The position numbers and the translations under genes were made by a program. The notes under the pieces are model-generated. The model was not told the origin of the DNA and searched no databases. It was given only the letters and a program-made list of their open reading frames with translations. A stretch of 64,000 nucleotides of DNA from Indolivaga macrotermitis (GTDB taxonomy: Bacteria; Bacteroidota; Bacteroidia; Bacteroidales; Dysgonomonadaceae), in NCBI RefSeq assembly GCF_900128985.1, contig NZ_FQUC01000009.1, forward strand, positions 62,001 through 126,000. Direction: 5' to 3'. Below, one piece after another: positions 52,305-61,851 of the stretch; positions within the stretch are counted from its first letter, which is position 1, and each line of letters opens with the position of its first letter.

Positions 52305-54590
52305 TTATTCATTTAATAATAAAACGGACGGCATGGACTTGACCCAATCAGGATGATTTTCTTTCAAGTTACGCCAGCTTTTGAGGCTTATCATAACAAG
52401 GTTGTGTTTATTGAAAATATCCCTATCTACCGGAATGTTATTATTCCAAAGCTGGAATAAGTAAGGGTTTACGGCTCTAATTTCTCTTACGCTTTTGACG
52501 AAATCGATAGAACTGTCCATCAGCCCGATCGCATCCCATAAGGTAATTCTGGCATATGAGTGGCGAGCCATTCGCCCCATAAACTTCCCGATAAAGATAT
52601 CATCTTGGTCAAGTACAGGTACTATCACGTTCTTAATCTCTGTAAGACCTCTATCAAGAAATATGCCAACCGGAGCATTACTGTGTGTTAAGATAGAACG
52701 TGTACCTTCATCCAGAGAGATACTGTTAGTTTTAGCAGCCTTTTTGGTTTTGGTCATCCATGAGTAAATACGGGTAGGGATATGTAGTATTTTGTTTGAG
52801 ACTCCAAGCATATAACCCAGAATATTTCCTTTGCCCCCATAGATGGAGTTATGCGCGTTAATAAGCAAAAAATCGTAACTTCCTTCATTTGCCATCTTTG
52901 CTATTTTGCGTGTCGGATTGGATGCTACCTCGAAAATAGTGGTTATTGGCTGGTTAAGTGCTTTTGATGCAAATATAACAGGTTCGAAAACATCATGTTC
53001 TTCATCTTCCATATCGTGCTGATACAAACCATTTCCGGGGGAAATATGTACCATATCTATTTCGGAATATTGCTGATCTTTTTTCACAAAAGAGTTCGCG
53101 ATAAGTAAAAGCTTACGGCCAACAATAGATTCTTCGAATGATACAAGTATTTTATATGGTTTCCGTTGTTTAACTTCGGATGCTAAAGGTTTATTCTTAA
53201 ATATTTTTTCTATGAGATCTAAGATGGGACTTGTTAAGAATGTTGTAACAAGAGCCATAACGACCATCATTGCAAATATTTCGGGTGTAAGTATTCCCAG
53301 ATCGTAGCCAATATTGAGCACAACTAGTTCCATCAGTCCTCTTGTGTTCATTAGTGCACCTATTGTCATGCTCGATTTCCAGTCAAAACCTATAAAGCGT
53401 GAGACCAATGTTCCTCCGATAAGCTTCCCGAATGTCGCAATAAAAATAATACATCCGCACAGAGCCCATAGTTCAGGTGTATTGAGTAAACCTATTTTGG
53501 TATTTAATCCTGTATAAACGAAGAATAACGGCAGCAATATAACTAAGGATATGTCTTCGATCTTATCTACAAATAATCTTCTGAAGTTGATATTAGGAGG
53601 CATAATTACACCGGCAAGAAAAGCGCCGAACAGAGGATGTATACCTATTATACTTGTCATATATGCCGAGACGAACAATGTCAGAAAAAATATGCCGATG
53701 ATGGATTTACTGATAATGTTTTTTGACGTTTGTAAGTCAGCAACCCGCTGCAAGAAGGGCCTTACTAATTTAAACATCACTATTACATATGCTACAGCAA
53801 ATAGAATAACATACAGAGAACTGACAAATGTTCCTGCTTTAGCTATAGCGATAACTGCAGCCAGCAGACACCAAGCTGTTATATCGTCAACGGCAGCACA
53901 GGTTATAACCATAGCTCCGAGGGGAGTTTTATTTAATCCTCTCTCATGTACAATCCGGGCAAGTACAGGAAATGCCGTAATACTCATGGCTATACCCATG
54001 AACAGCGCAAAAGGTAAGAACCGGACATCCGCAAACGTAAAGTAAGGATATATGAAATAAGCAAATGTAGTACCTAGAACAAAGAGGAGAGCAATACAGG
54101 AATGGCTTATCAGTACTGCGTCATTTGCCCTGTTTCTAAGTACTTTGAGGTCTAATTCCATGCCAACAATAAACATAAATAACACAAGTCCTATCTCACT
54201 TAATAGTTTGATATTACCAATAGACGATTCGGGAAATATTGTTGCTGATATTTCAGGGAAAAATGCTCCTAATAAAGAGGGGCCAAGTACAATACCTGCT
54301 ATAATTTCACCGATAACAGTCGGCTGTCCTATACGTTGGCATATCCATCCGAAAAAGCGGACAAAAAACAGGATAACAATTATCTGTAAAATGAGAAGTG
54401 CAGTAGAGCCGGTTGCCTCTGTAATAACTGATGTCAGAAAATCACTCCATGCCGAACCATTGTTGATTAATTCTTCGATTTGCCTGCCGGACTCGAGGTT
54501 GTCTTTTCCAAAAGTGATAATTGTGTATAATAATATTGCTGTTAAGCTTAAGATGGATGTATAAAAAATGATGTTTTTATATTTTTTCAT
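52305..54590 (-). CDS. CPA2-family cation/proton antiporter with C-terminal stress-type domain
   Basis: A 761-residue protein. After a first helix (IIFYTSILSLTAILLYTIITF) come twelve or so helices of the Kef/NapA type, with IGQPTVIGEIIAGIVLGPSLLG, ITCAAVDDITAWCLLAAVIA carrying the conserved Asp pair, and MNTRGLMELVVLNIG. From about residue 490 the soluble C-terminus has a universal-stress-like fold (KILVSFEESIVGRKLLLIANSF). The frame extends to a TTG at 54623, but the promoter box at 54621-54628 shows the ATG at 54590 is the start. Sodium or potassium specificity is unknown. Confidence 0.88.
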   Translation of the reverse strand: MKKYKNIIFYTSILSLTAILLYTIITFGKDNLESGRQIEELINNGSAWSDFLTSVITEATGSTALLILQIIVILFFVRFFGWICQRIGQPTVIGEIIAGIVLGPSLLGAFFPEISATIFPESSIGNIKLLSEIGLVLFMFIVGMELDLKVLRNRANDAVLISHSCIALLFVLGTTFAYFIYPYFTFADVRFLPFALFMGIAMSITAFPVLARIVHERGLNKTPLGAMVITCAAVDDITAWCLLAAVIAIAKAGTFVSSLYVILFAVAYVIVMFKLVRPFLQRVADLQTSKNIISKSIIGIFFLTLFVSAYMTSIIGIHPLFGAFLAGVIMPPNINFRRLFVDKIEDISLVILLPLFFVYTGLNTKIGLLNTPELWALCGCIIFIATFGKLIGGTLVSRFIGFDWKSSMTIGALMNTRGLMELVVLNIGYDLGILTPEIFAMMVVMALVTTFLTSPILDLIEKIFKNKPLASEVKQRKPYKILVSFEESIVGRKLLLIANSFVKKDQQYSEIDMVHISPGNGLYQHDMEDEEHDVFEPVIFASKALNQPITTIFEVASNPTRKIAKMANEGSYDFLLINAHNSIYGGKGNILGYMLGVSNKILHIPTRIYSWMTKTKKAAKTNSISLDEGTRSILTHSNAPVGIFLDRGLTEIKNVIVPVLDQDDIFIGKFMGRMARHSYARITLWDAIGLMDSSIDFVKSVREIRAVNPYLFQLWNNNIPVDRDIFNKHNLVMISLKSWRNLKENHPDWVKSMPSVLLLNE

Positions 54591-54612
54591 GTTTATCACA
54601 CATGCCTTGGTT

Positions 54613-54649
54613 TTCTGATACAAAGATACGTATTTTCAAAATATCAGAA
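54613..54649 (-). promoter_or_regulatory. Promoter and possible operator of the antiporter operon
   Basis: TATCTTTG (54621-54628, minus strand) is flanked by an 8-bp inverted repeat, TTCTGATA (54613-54620) and TATCAGAA (54642-54649). It also shares a 15-bp segment with the dipeptidase promoter. Confidence 0.55.
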
Positions 54650-54701
54650 CAGAATTTTATTTGTTAAGATAATTTCGGGTGGGGAACGAAAAGTTTTTTG
54701 T

Positions 54702-54709
54702 TAACTTTG
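54702..54709 (+). promoter_or_regulatory. -7 box of the XRE-cupin gene
   Basis: TAACTTTG, perfect TAnnTTTG. The preceding GTTTTTTGTTAACTTTG is also found at 62572-62588. Confidence 0.55.
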
Positions 54710-54744
54710 AGTGTTCCGATTACTAATTAATATTTAGATATGTA

Positions 54745-55299
54745 ATGAATGAAGAATTAAAACAGATAGGCTTGCGTCTGAAAGGTTTACGGGATGCTAT
54801 GGAACTTTCGAAAGAAGAATTTGCTGCTTCATGTGATATTCCTTTAGCCGATTATATAGAATATGAAGCCGGAAAAAAAGATTTTTCGATTAGCTTATTA
54901 AAAAGAATAGCGACACAATACAATGTGGATATAACTACTCTGATGTTTGACGAGGAACCCCGTATGAATAGTTATGCGCTAACTCGTAAAGAAAAAGGGT
55001 TGGAGATAAAACGTGTCGAAGATTATCAGTATCAAGCATTAGCTAGTGGTTTTGCTAACCGTAAAGCCGATATTTTTGTTGTGACTGTTCAGCCAAAGAG
55101 CGATGATACACCCATACATTTAAGTTCTCATTCGGGTCAGGAATTCAATTTGGTAGTTAAAGGACGTTTGCTTATACATATTAATGGGAAGGATTTGATT
55201 TTAGAAAAGGGAGATAGCTTATATTTTGATCCGAGTTTACCACATGGAATGAAAGCTTTAGATGGTAAACCTGTCAAATTCTTGGCTGTAATTATTTAA
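54745..55299 (+). CDS. XRE-family regulator with cupin domain
   Basis: A 184-residue transcription factor. Residues 5-62 form an XRE helix-turn-helix (GLRLKGLRDAMELSKEEFAA, DIPLADYIEYEAGKKDFSISLLKRIA), and residues 110-180 form a cupin with PIHLSSHSGQEFNLVVKGRL and GDSLYFDPSLPHGM. Such regulators bind small ligands through the cupin. It is 133 bp upstream of an acyl-CoA synthetase, whose expression it may control (inference from the recurring gene pair). Confidence 0.9.
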   Translation: MNEELKQIGLRLKGLRDAMELSKEEFAASCDIPLADYIEYEAGKKDFSISLLKRIATQYNVDITTLMFDEEPRMNSYALTRKEKGLEIKRVEDYQYQALASGFANRKADIFVVTVQPKSDDTPIHLSSHSGQEFNLVVKGRLLIHINGKDLILEKGDSLYFDPSLPHGMKALDGKPVKFLAVII

Positions 55300-55432
55300 T
55301 ATTCGATTTATAAGTGGTATATAAGTAACGGTAATACTTAATACTACATCTCAGAGCTTAAAACAACTCTTATTGTTACAGATATAAAAGCAATAAAAAG
55401 GTCTGCGACCTTATCTTAAACAAAGAATAAAG

Positions 55433-57079
55433 ATGTTAGAAAGATTTTTAGACAAGACAATATTTACATCAACCGAAGATTTTAAAGAGAATTTTCATAT
55501 AAACATTCCCGAAAATTTTAATTTTGCCTACGATGTTGTCGACGAATGGGCAAAAACTCATCCGGACAAGATAGCTCTTTGCTGGGCAAATGATGAAGGA
55601 GAGCATATCAATTTTTCATTTAAAGATATTAAGGAAAAGAGCGACCGGGCGGCATCCTATTTCCAGTCATTAGGATTAGGTAAGGGAGATATGGTAATGC
55701 TTATCTTGAAAAGACGTTACGAATTTTGGTTTGCTGTTATCGGTCTGCATAAGATTGGTGCTATAGCAATTCCGGCAACTCATTTGTTGACAAAAAAAGA
55801 CATCATATACCGCAACAATGCCGCAGGCATAAAAGCTATAATTGCCACGGATGATGAATTTATTCATCAACACGTGGAGGATGCTTTACCCGAATCTCCA
55901 AGTATAAAACACATGATTGCTTGTGGTAAAATGGTTCCCGCAGGATGGAAAGATTTTCGTAAGGGATTACAAGAGGTACAGCCATTCGTGCGTCCGGAAC
56001 ATGTTAATAATAATGACGATATATCGTTATTGTATTTTACTTCGGGTACTACCGGCGAACCTAAGATGGTAATTCATAATTTCACTTATCCCTTAGGTCA
56101 TATTGTTACCGCTAAATATTGGCATAATCTGAATGAGAATAGTGTTCACCTGACAGTATCTGATACTGGTTGGGCAAAAGCAGTATGGGGTAAATTGTAT
56201 GGGCAATGGATAGTTGGAGCAACGGTTGTTGCATTTGATCACGAGAAATTCACACCGGTTATGGTGCTCGATCTGATACAGAAATATAAGATAACGTCTT
56301 TTTGTGCGCCTCCAACCGTATATCGGTTTATGATTCGCGAAGATTTGTCCAAATACGACCTGTCGTCATTAGAGTATTGTACAACGGCAGGCGAGGCATT
56401 AAATCCATCAGTATTTGAAACTTTTCACAAAGTGACAGGTATTAAAATGATGGAAGCTTTTGGGCAAACAGAGACAACACCTACGGTAATAACATTTCCA
56501 TGGCTCGAACCTAAACCCGGATCCATGGGAGTTCCTAACCCGGCATACGATATTGATTTACTTACAACGGAAGGCCGGCCGGCCGAAGACGGTGAGTCCG
56601 GGGAAGTCGTAATTCGTACAGATAAAGGTAAACCAACAGGTTTATTTATGGGATATTACCGTGATGAGGCGTTGACAAGTGAAGTTTATCATGACAATAT
56701 TTACCATACCGGTGATGTTGCATGGCGCGATGAGGATGGCTATTATTGGTTTATCGGCCGTATGGATGATGTGATAAAGAGCTCGGGATACCGTATCGGG
56801 CCATTTGAAGTCGAAAGTGCTCTGATGACACATCCCGCAGTCGTAGAATGTGCTATAACAGGTGTACCTGACGAAATTAGAGGGCAAATAATTAAGGCTA
56901 CAATTGTTTTAGCCACGGATTATAAGAATAAAGCGGGCGAAATATTAATAAAGGAGATTCAGGATCATGTAAAAACGGTAACAGCTCCATATAAATATCC
57001 CCGGATTATTGAATTTGTGGAAGAATTACCCAAGACTATTAGTGGTAAAATAAAGCGTGCTGAAATTAGAAAACAATAA
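55433..57079 (+). CDS. AMP-forming acyl-CoA synthetase
   Basis: Activates a carboxylic acid to its CoA thioester through an acyl-adenylate. At 548 residues it has the P-loop YFTSGTTGEPKM (near 200-211), the adenylate-binding EAFGQTETTPT, GDVAWRDEDGYYWFIGRMDDVIKSSGYRIGPFEVE split across the hinge, and the C-terminal catalytic Lys in PKTISGKIKRAEIRK. It resembles acetyl- or medium-chain acyl-CoA synthetases. Paired with an XRE-cupin regulator. Substrate cannot be set from sequence. No good -7 box lies in the 133-bp gap, so it may share the regulator's promoter. Confidence 0.92.
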   Translation: MLERFLDKTIFTSTEDFKENFHINIPENFNFAYDVVDEWAKTHPDKIALCWANDEGEHINFSFKDIKEKSDRAASYFQSLGLGKGDMVMLILKRRYEFWFAVIGLHKIGAIAIPATHLLTKKDIIYRNNAAGIKAIIATDDEFIHQHVEDALPESPSIKHMIACGKMVPAGWKDFRKGLQEVQPFVRPEHVNNNDDISLLYFTSGTTGEPKMVIHNFTYPLGHIVTAKYWHNLNENSVHLTVSDTGWAKAVWGKLYGQWIVGATVVAFDHEKFTPVMVLDLIQKYKITSFCAPPTVYRFMIREDLSKYDLSSLEYCTTAGEALNPSVFETFHKVTGIKMMEAFGQTETTPTVITFPWLEPKPGSMGVPNPAYDIDLLTTEGRPAEDGESGEVVIRTDKGKPTGLFMGYYRDEALTSEVYHDNIYHTGDVAWRDEDGYYWFIGRMDDVIKSSGYRIGPFEVESALMTHPAVVECAITGVPDEIRGQIIKATIVLATDYKNKAGEILIKEIQDHVKTVTAPYKYPRIIEFVEELPKTISGKIKRAEIRKQ

Positions 57080-57111
57080 AGCAACTCTTTTGTAATGAAG
57101 GAGTCGAAATG

Positions 57112-57148
57112 TACCCTTTGCTTTATCCGAAGCAAAGGGTATTCTTTT
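57112..57148 (+). terminator. Terminator of the acyl-CoA synthetase gene
   Basis: Perfect 12-bp stem TACCCTTTGCTT (57112-57123) with AAGCAAAGGGTA (57130-57141), 6-nt loop, then TTCTTTTTA. Confidence 0.9.
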
Positions 57149-57378
57149 TATTCTGCCAAATTGTCACCTTTTTTGTTAAGACTGTTTTACTATTCATACC
57201 TCCGTTGTTAAACCCTGTTAAGCCAAATTGTTACAGGTTAAAAGTGTTAAAAAATAAAGATTATCGTGATCAGGTGAACGAATTTTGTATATAAATTTGG
57301 AAAAAAGATTTAACAGGGTCTTAGACCGTAGAAAATAACTAAAACTAAAAATAATTAAACAATAAAACAGATTTAAGT
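57149..57378 (+). promoter_or_regulatory. Upstream region of htrA
   Basis: Contains -7 box TAAATTTG (57292-57299) and a 10-bp inverted repeat, ACCCTGTTAA (57212-57221) and TTAACAGGGT (57310-57319), flanking it. Could be a long-range control site for a stress protease. Confidence 0.45.
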
Positions 57379-58914
57379 ATGAAGAAGCTTTGGAAGAATG
57401 CATCTACCTATATTGTAGCGGCATTAATAAGTGTCGGTGCTTCATATGGGACATTCAGTTATCTGAATGGTAGGTCAAATTACAGCACATCGGATGTGTT
57501 TAGTTATGCAAAAGAGTTTAACCAGGAGAACGTTCATTTGGCATCATTGACAAGCGAAGGCTATCCGGATTTTACTAAAGCAGCAGAAAGTACTGTACAT
57601 GCAGTAGTTCACATCAAATCGACGGTTAAACCTACGGCACAAGAATCTAGAAGAGGTCGTCAGCAAATGATAGATCCTTTTGAGTACTTCTTTGGATTTG
57701 GAGACAGAGGAGGGCAGGACTTCGGTTATGGTACTCCTAAACCAAGCGTAGGTTTCGGATCAGGGGTTATTATATCTAATGATGGTTATATAATTACTAA
57801 TAACCATGTTATTGATAAGGCTACTGAAATCGAGATTACCATGAATGATAATTCTAAATATACAGCCAAATTAGTGGGAGCTGATCCGACTACAGATATT
57901 GCGTTGTTAAAAATAGAAGGAAAAGAGTTTCCTTATATACCATTCGGTAATTCTGATAACCTGAAAGTAGGAGAATGGGTGTTGGCAGTAGGTAATCCAT
58001 TTAATCTGACATCAACAGTAACAGCCGGTATCGTTAGTGCTAAAGGACGTGGTAATATCGGTCAGGGACAAGGTGGTGATATGACTATACAGTCTTTCAT
58101 TCAAACGGATGCGGCAATCAATCCCGGAAATAGTGGAGGAGCATTGGTGAACACTGATGGACAGCTAGTCGGAATAAATACAGCCATCTATTCACAAACA
58201 GGAAACTTTGCCGGATATGGATTTGCCGTACCGATATCTATCGCTGGTAAAGTCGTGGCTGACATTAAGGAATATGGCACAGTACAAAGGGCTGTATTAG
58301 GAGTAATGATTAGTGACGTGGCGGTAGCTGAAGAAGCTAGCCCCGAAAAGGCTAAAAACCTTAAAGTAAAGGAAGGTGCTTTTGTTGGAGGTTTTGCAGA
58401 GCGTAGCCCGGCAAAAGAAGCTGGAGTTACCGAAGGGGATGTGATCACTGCTGTTAATAATACAAAAGTACGCAATGTCGGTGAGCTTCAAGAGCAAGTA
58501 AACAGGTATCGTCCGGGCGATAAAGTAGACTTGACTATTGACAGATATGGAAGTCAAAAGAAGATCACTGTTGAACTGAAAAATAGTTCAGGTAATACAT
58601 CTGTAGTGAAGAAAACAGATGGTCTGGCTATAATCGGAGCAGCATTTAAGGAATTAACACCCGAACAGAAAAAGCAATACGGTGTAAGCTACGGAGTACA
58701 AGTTGCCGGAGTTGACAATGGTGGACGCTTTAAGAAAGAAGGTATTGAAAAGGGATTTATTATAATGAAAATAAATAATCAGTCAGTATCTTCCTCGGAA
58801 GAAGCTGAAAGCATTATACAATCTGTAGGTAAATCGCAGGATAAAGGTTTGTTCATTTCCGGATTTTATCCTAATGGAAGAACCCGTTATTATGCTATAG
58901 ATCTCGGAGAATAA
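57379..58914 (+). CDS. HtrA/DegQ-type periplasmic serine protease-chaperone
   Basis: A 511-residue envelope quality-control protease. An N-terminal hydrophobic segment (YIVAALISVGASYGTFSYL) serves as signal or anchor. The trypsin-like domain has the triad His in ITNNHVID, Asp in TDIALLKI and Ser in GNSGGALV. Two PDZ domains follow (about 290-385 and 410-511, AVLGVMISDVAV and LAIIGAAFKEL as starts). This two-PDZ layout is that of DegP/DegQ. Preceded by an inverted repeat and followed by a strong hairpin. Confidence 0.94.
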   Translation: MKKLWKNASTYIVAALISVGASYGTFSYLNGRSNYSTSDVFSYAKEFNQENVHLASLTSEGYPDFTKAAESTVHAVVHIKSTVKPTAQESRRGRQQMIDPFEYFFGFGDRGGQDFGYGTPKPSVGFGSGVIISNDGYIITNNHVIDKATEIEITMNDNSKYTAKLVGADPTTDIALLKIEGKEFPYIPFGNSDNLKVGEWVLAVGNPFNLTSTVTAGIVSAKGRGNIGQGQGGDMTIQSFIQTDAAINPGNSGGALVNTDGQLVGINTAIYSQTGNFAGYGFAVPISIAGKVVADIKEYGTVQRAVLGVMISDVAVAEEASPEKAKNLKVKEGAFVGGFAERSPAKEAGVTEGDVITAVNNTKVRNVGELQEQVNRYRPGDKVDLTIDRYGSQKKITVELKNSSGNTSVVKKTDGLAIIGAAFKELTPEQKKQYGVSYGVQVAGVDNGGRFKKEGIEKGFIIMKINNQSVSSSEEAESIIQSVGKSQDKGLFISGFYPNGRTRYYAIDLGE

Positions 58915-58940
58915 ATAGATTAAGGATATTTAACAGTGTG

Positions 58941-58981
58941 TAACGTTTAATTCCCTGATCAAAATAGGGAATTAAACGTTA
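58941..58981 (+). terminator. Hairpin downstream of htrA
   Basis: Perfect 16-bp stem TAACGTTTAATTCCCT (58941-58956) with its complement (58966-58981), 9-nt loop. The T run is missing, so termination strength is uncertain. Confidence 0.65.
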
Positions 58982-59056
58982 TTATATTTACGAGAATGCG
59001 AAATGTACCGGAATATGTTTTTAGCGAAGATAATAGTTTAAATGATAAATATTTGT

Positions 59057-59064
59057 TACCTTTG
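59057..59064 (+). promoter_or_regulatory. -7 box of the sigma factor gene
   Basis: TACCTTTG, perfect TAnnTTTG, with a leader of about 40 nt before the ATG at 59109. Confidence 0.55.
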
Positions 59065-59108
59065 CACACCCGTTTGAAAAAATTAATATCTATACAATTA
59101 ATAAATAA

Positions 59109-59969
59109 ATGAGACAGTTAAAGATTACAAAATCGATTACCAATCGAGAAAGTGCATCTTTGGATAAGTATCTTCAAGAGATTGGTAGGGAGGATCTTAT
59201 CACTGTAGAAGAAGAGGTTGAATTAGCTCAGGCTATTAAGCGAGGCGATAGGGCCGCGTTAGAAAAACTAACCCGTGCAAACTTACGTTTTGTTGTGTCA
59301 GTAGCTAAACAATATCAGAATCAAGGATTAAGTTTGCCCGACCTTATCAATGAAGGTAACTTGGGACTAATCAAGGCTGCTGAGAAATTTGACGAAACCA
59401 GAGGTTTCAAATTCATCAGTTACGCAGTATGGTGGATACGTCAATCCATATTGCAGGCTTTGGCCGAACAGTCTCGTATAGTGAGGCTTCCATTAAATCA
59501 GGTAGGTTCTCTGAATAAAATAAGTAAGGCTTTTTCTAAATTCGAACAAGAGAATGAAAGAAAACCTTCAGCGGAAGAATTATCCGAACAATTAGATATA
59601 CCTGTAGATAAGATTGCTGATTCGTTAAAAGTATCGGGTCGCCATATCTCAATGGATGCTCCCTTTGTAGAAGGTGAAGATAATAGCTTATTGGATGTAT
59701 TGGTAAATGACGATGCTCCTATAGCAGACAGATCATTGATAAATGAATCGCTGCAACAGGAAATTGAAAGGGCATTGTCTACCTTGACAGAAAGAGAAAG
59801 CGATATTATTAAAATGTTTTTTGGCATAGGATGTCAAGAGATGACACTGGAAGAAATTGGTGATAAATTTCAATTAACACGTGAACGTGTAAGACAGATT
59901 AAAGAAAAAGCAATCAAGAGATTGCGTCAAAATTCCAGAAGTAAATTATTAAAGGGATATTTGGGTTAA
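59109..59969 (+). CDS. rpoD: Primary RNA polymerase sigma factor
   Basis: The housekeeping sigma factor. At 286 residues it lacks region 1.1, as in Bacteroidetes, where it reads the TAnnTTTG/TTTG promoters found throughout this window. Region 1.2 ([23 protein letters not shown]), 2.3-2.4 ([49 protein letters not shown]), 3 and 4.2 ([27 protein letters not shown]) are all present. Monocistronic with a good terminator. Confidence 0.96.
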   Translation: MRQLKITKSITNRESASLDKYLQEIGREDLITVEEEVELAQAIKRGDRAALEKLTRANLRFVVSVAKQYQNQGLSLPDLINEGNLGLIKAAEKFDETRGFKFISYAVWWIRQSILQALAEQSRIVRLPLNQVGSLNKISKAFSKFEQENERKPSAEELSEQLDIPVDKIADSLKVSGRHISMDAPFVEGEDNSLLDVLVNDDAPIADRSLINESLQQEIERALSTLTERESDIIKMFFGIGCQEMTLEEIGDKFQLTRERVRQIKEKAIKRLRQNSRSKLLKGYLG

Positions 59970-59998
59970 TCACTCATGATATGTACTTAAGTATATAG

Positions 59999-60034
59999 TA
60001 GGCTATCTAATTTTTTAGATAGCCTATTTTTTTT
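59999..60034 (+). terminator. Terminator of rpoD
   Basis: Perfect 12-bp stem TAGGCTATCTAA (59999-60010) with TTAGATAGCCTA (60015-60026), 4-nt loop, then TTTTTTTT. Confidence 0.92.
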
Positions 60035-60038
60035 CTTA

Positions 60039-60068
60039 TTTGAAAGAAAAGTGATTTTTATATATTTG
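60039..60068 (+). promoter_or_regulatory. Promoter of the CPA1 antiporter gene
   Basis: TTTG (60039-60042), 18-bp spacer, TATATTTG (60061-60068), directly after the rpoD terminator. Confidence 0.6.
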
Positions 60069-60105
60069 TGCAACAAAAGAATTTGGATTTTAGTAAAACA
60101 ACACA

Positions 60106-61365
60106 ATGGAATTATACTACTCGTTTTCTATATTGATTGTAATCGCAACAATATTTTATTATTTGAATTTACGTTTTCTTAAACTACCCGCAACGATAGG
60201 TATTATGGTTATAGCCATGATATTATCTATTGGTTTAGTGTTTATAGGGAATCTTGTAACGAAGGGGCCTCTCCAAAATTTTTCAGTATTGATAGGCAGT
60301 ATTAACTTTTCGCAAATGCTGATGAGCTGTATGCTGAACTTTCTTCTATTTGCTGGTGCCATCCATATTAACATGAGTGATTTGAAAGAACAGAAAGTTC
60401 CGGTGATGGTTTTTTCAACACTAAGTGTTGTTATTTCGACATTCGTAGTGGGGTTTACCTTATATTTTCTACTAAATGTGCTGCTTCCGGCTAATCTGAA
60501 TTTACAAATATCATTGATATACTGTTTACTGTTCGGAGCTTTGATTTCACCTACCGATCCTATTGCTGTATTAAGTATATTGAAACAGGCTAAAGTCTCG
60601 AAATCATTGGAAACAAAAGTAGCCGGAGAATCATTATTCAATGATGGTGTCGCTGTAGTAGTGTTTGCTGTAATTCTTAATGTAGCACAAGGGCAGGCCA
60701 TAGATTTGTCTTTTTCCCATATATCATGGTTGTTCATTAAAGAAGCACTGGGCGGATTTGTTGTTGGTGTTATTTTGGGGTATATTGCTGCTTGGGCTAT
60801 GAAAACGGGCAACGATTATAAATTATCTGTATTAATAACGCTATCGGTTGTAATGGGAGGTGCTCTTGTCGCACATTCGATGCATATATCCGGACCATTG
60901 ACTATGGTAGCTGCCGGATTGATTATAGGAGAGTCGAAACGTCAAAGATATGAAAATGAAGAGAATGATCAGGTCAACCATGTAGGAGCTTTCTGGGGGT
61001 TATTAGATGAGGTTTTAAACGCAATACTCTTCCTGTTTATTGGATTCGAATTACTCTTAATCCCTAACTTGCATGAATATTGGTTAATAGGTAGTATTTG
61101 TATTTTAGTCGTGTTATTTTCCCGTTACATTTCGATAAAGATACCTACACTGGTTATTCCTTTTAAAGAAAAATTTTCGAGCGGAACAATAAAGATATTA
61201 GTTTGGGGTGGGCTTCGAGGCGGTGTGTCTATTGCTTTGGCGTTATCGATACCTGAAGGGGGGATGAAGCCTATATTGATTGCTGCAACTTATTTTGTTG
61301 TCGTGTTTTCTATTATTGTACAAGGATTAACTATAGGTAAATTAGCGAATAGAATTAAGATATAA
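60106..61365 (+). CDS. CPA1-family sodium/proton antiporter (NhaP-type)
   Basis: A 419-residue inner-membrane antiporter with about twelve helices. SPTDPIAVLSILKQAKV and GESLFNDGVAVVVF (about 145-190) contain the paired Asp and Asn-Asp residues of the CPA1 ion site, and WGGLRGGVSIALALSIP near 360 is the conserved Arg-containing segment. Exchanges sodium (or potassium) for protons to control pH and salt. It ends 6 bp from the convergent YbaK gene. Ion specificity is not decidable. Confidence 0.92.
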   Translation: MELYYSFSILIVIATIFYYLNLRFLKLPATIGIMVIAMILSIGLVFIGNLVTKGPLQNFSVLIGSINFSQMLMSCMLNFLLFAGAIHINMSDLKEQKVPVMVFSTLSVVISTFVVGFTLYFLLNVLLPANLNLQISLIYCLLFGALISPTDPIAVLSILKQAKVSKSLETKVAGESLFNDGVAVVVFAVILNVAQGQAIDLSFSHISWLFIKEALGGFVVGVILGYIAAWAMKTGNDYKLSVLITLSVVMGGALVAHSMHISGPLTMVAAGLIIGESKRQRYENEENDQVNHVGAFWGLLDEVLNAILFLFIGFELLLIPNLHEYWLIGSICILVVLFSRYISIKIPTLVIPFKEKFSSGTIKILVWGGLRGGVSIALALSIPEGGMKPILIAATYFVVVFSIIVQGLTIGKLANRIKI

Positions 61366-61371
61366 GTAATC

Positions 61372-61851
61372 TTATTCCGATAATAGATATTGAACTTTAG
61401 CTCCGGCGATTTTTACTAGATCTGCCGGAGCTATTTTTACTTGTAGGCCTCTTTGTCCTGCACTAATGTATATAAAGTCAAAATTATTACAGGTATCATG
61501 TATGTAGGTTGGGAATTTTTTCTTCATACCTATAGGGGAACATGCTCCGCGTATATATCCGGTAATGCCTAACAAATCTTTCATCGGAATCATATGGCAA
61601 CTTTTATTATCAGATACCTTAGCCGCAATTTTTAGATCCAACTCTTCGGCTCCAGGGATGATGCATACGAAATATCCCGATTTATCGCCTTGTAAAACTA
61701 AGGTTTTGAATATTTGTTCAATAGGTTCATCTAATACTTCGGCAACATGTACAGCACTAAGATCAGACTCGTCCACTTCATACGGAATGAGAGAGTAGTT
61801 TATTTTAGATTGATCTAATAATCTCGCAGCATTAGTCTTATGTATTTTCAT
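61372..61851 (-). CDS. ybaK: Cys-tRNA(Pro)/Cys-tRNA deacylase YbaK
   Basis: Hydrolyses mischarged Cys-tRNA(Pro), an editing function in trans to prolyl-tRNA synthetase. The 159-residue protein has VDESDLSAVHVAEVL, FKTLVLQGDKSGYFVCIIPGAEELDLK, and GYIRGACSPIGMKKKFPTYI, the family core. A TAACTTTG box lies at 61880-61887. Convergent with the antiporter gene. Confidence 0.93.
   Translation of the reverse strand: MKIHKTNAARLLDQSKINYSLIPYEVDESDLSAVHVAEVLDEPIEQIFKTLVLQGDKSGYFVCIIPGAEELDLKIAAKVSDNKSCHMIPMKDLLGITGYIRGACSPIGMKKKFPTYIHDTCNNFDFIYISAGQRGLQVKIAPADLVKIAGAKVQYLLSE

Noticed and set aside
57160-57175. Extra copy of the pyrG-type TGTCACCTT repeat upstream of htrA
   Set aside because: Only one copy is present and the match is short; treated as chance.
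60159-60812. 217-codon open frame antisense to the CPA1 antiporter
   Set aside because: Fully within a well-supported gene and rich in Thr, Asn and Pro as a typical mirror frame; no promoter or motif.
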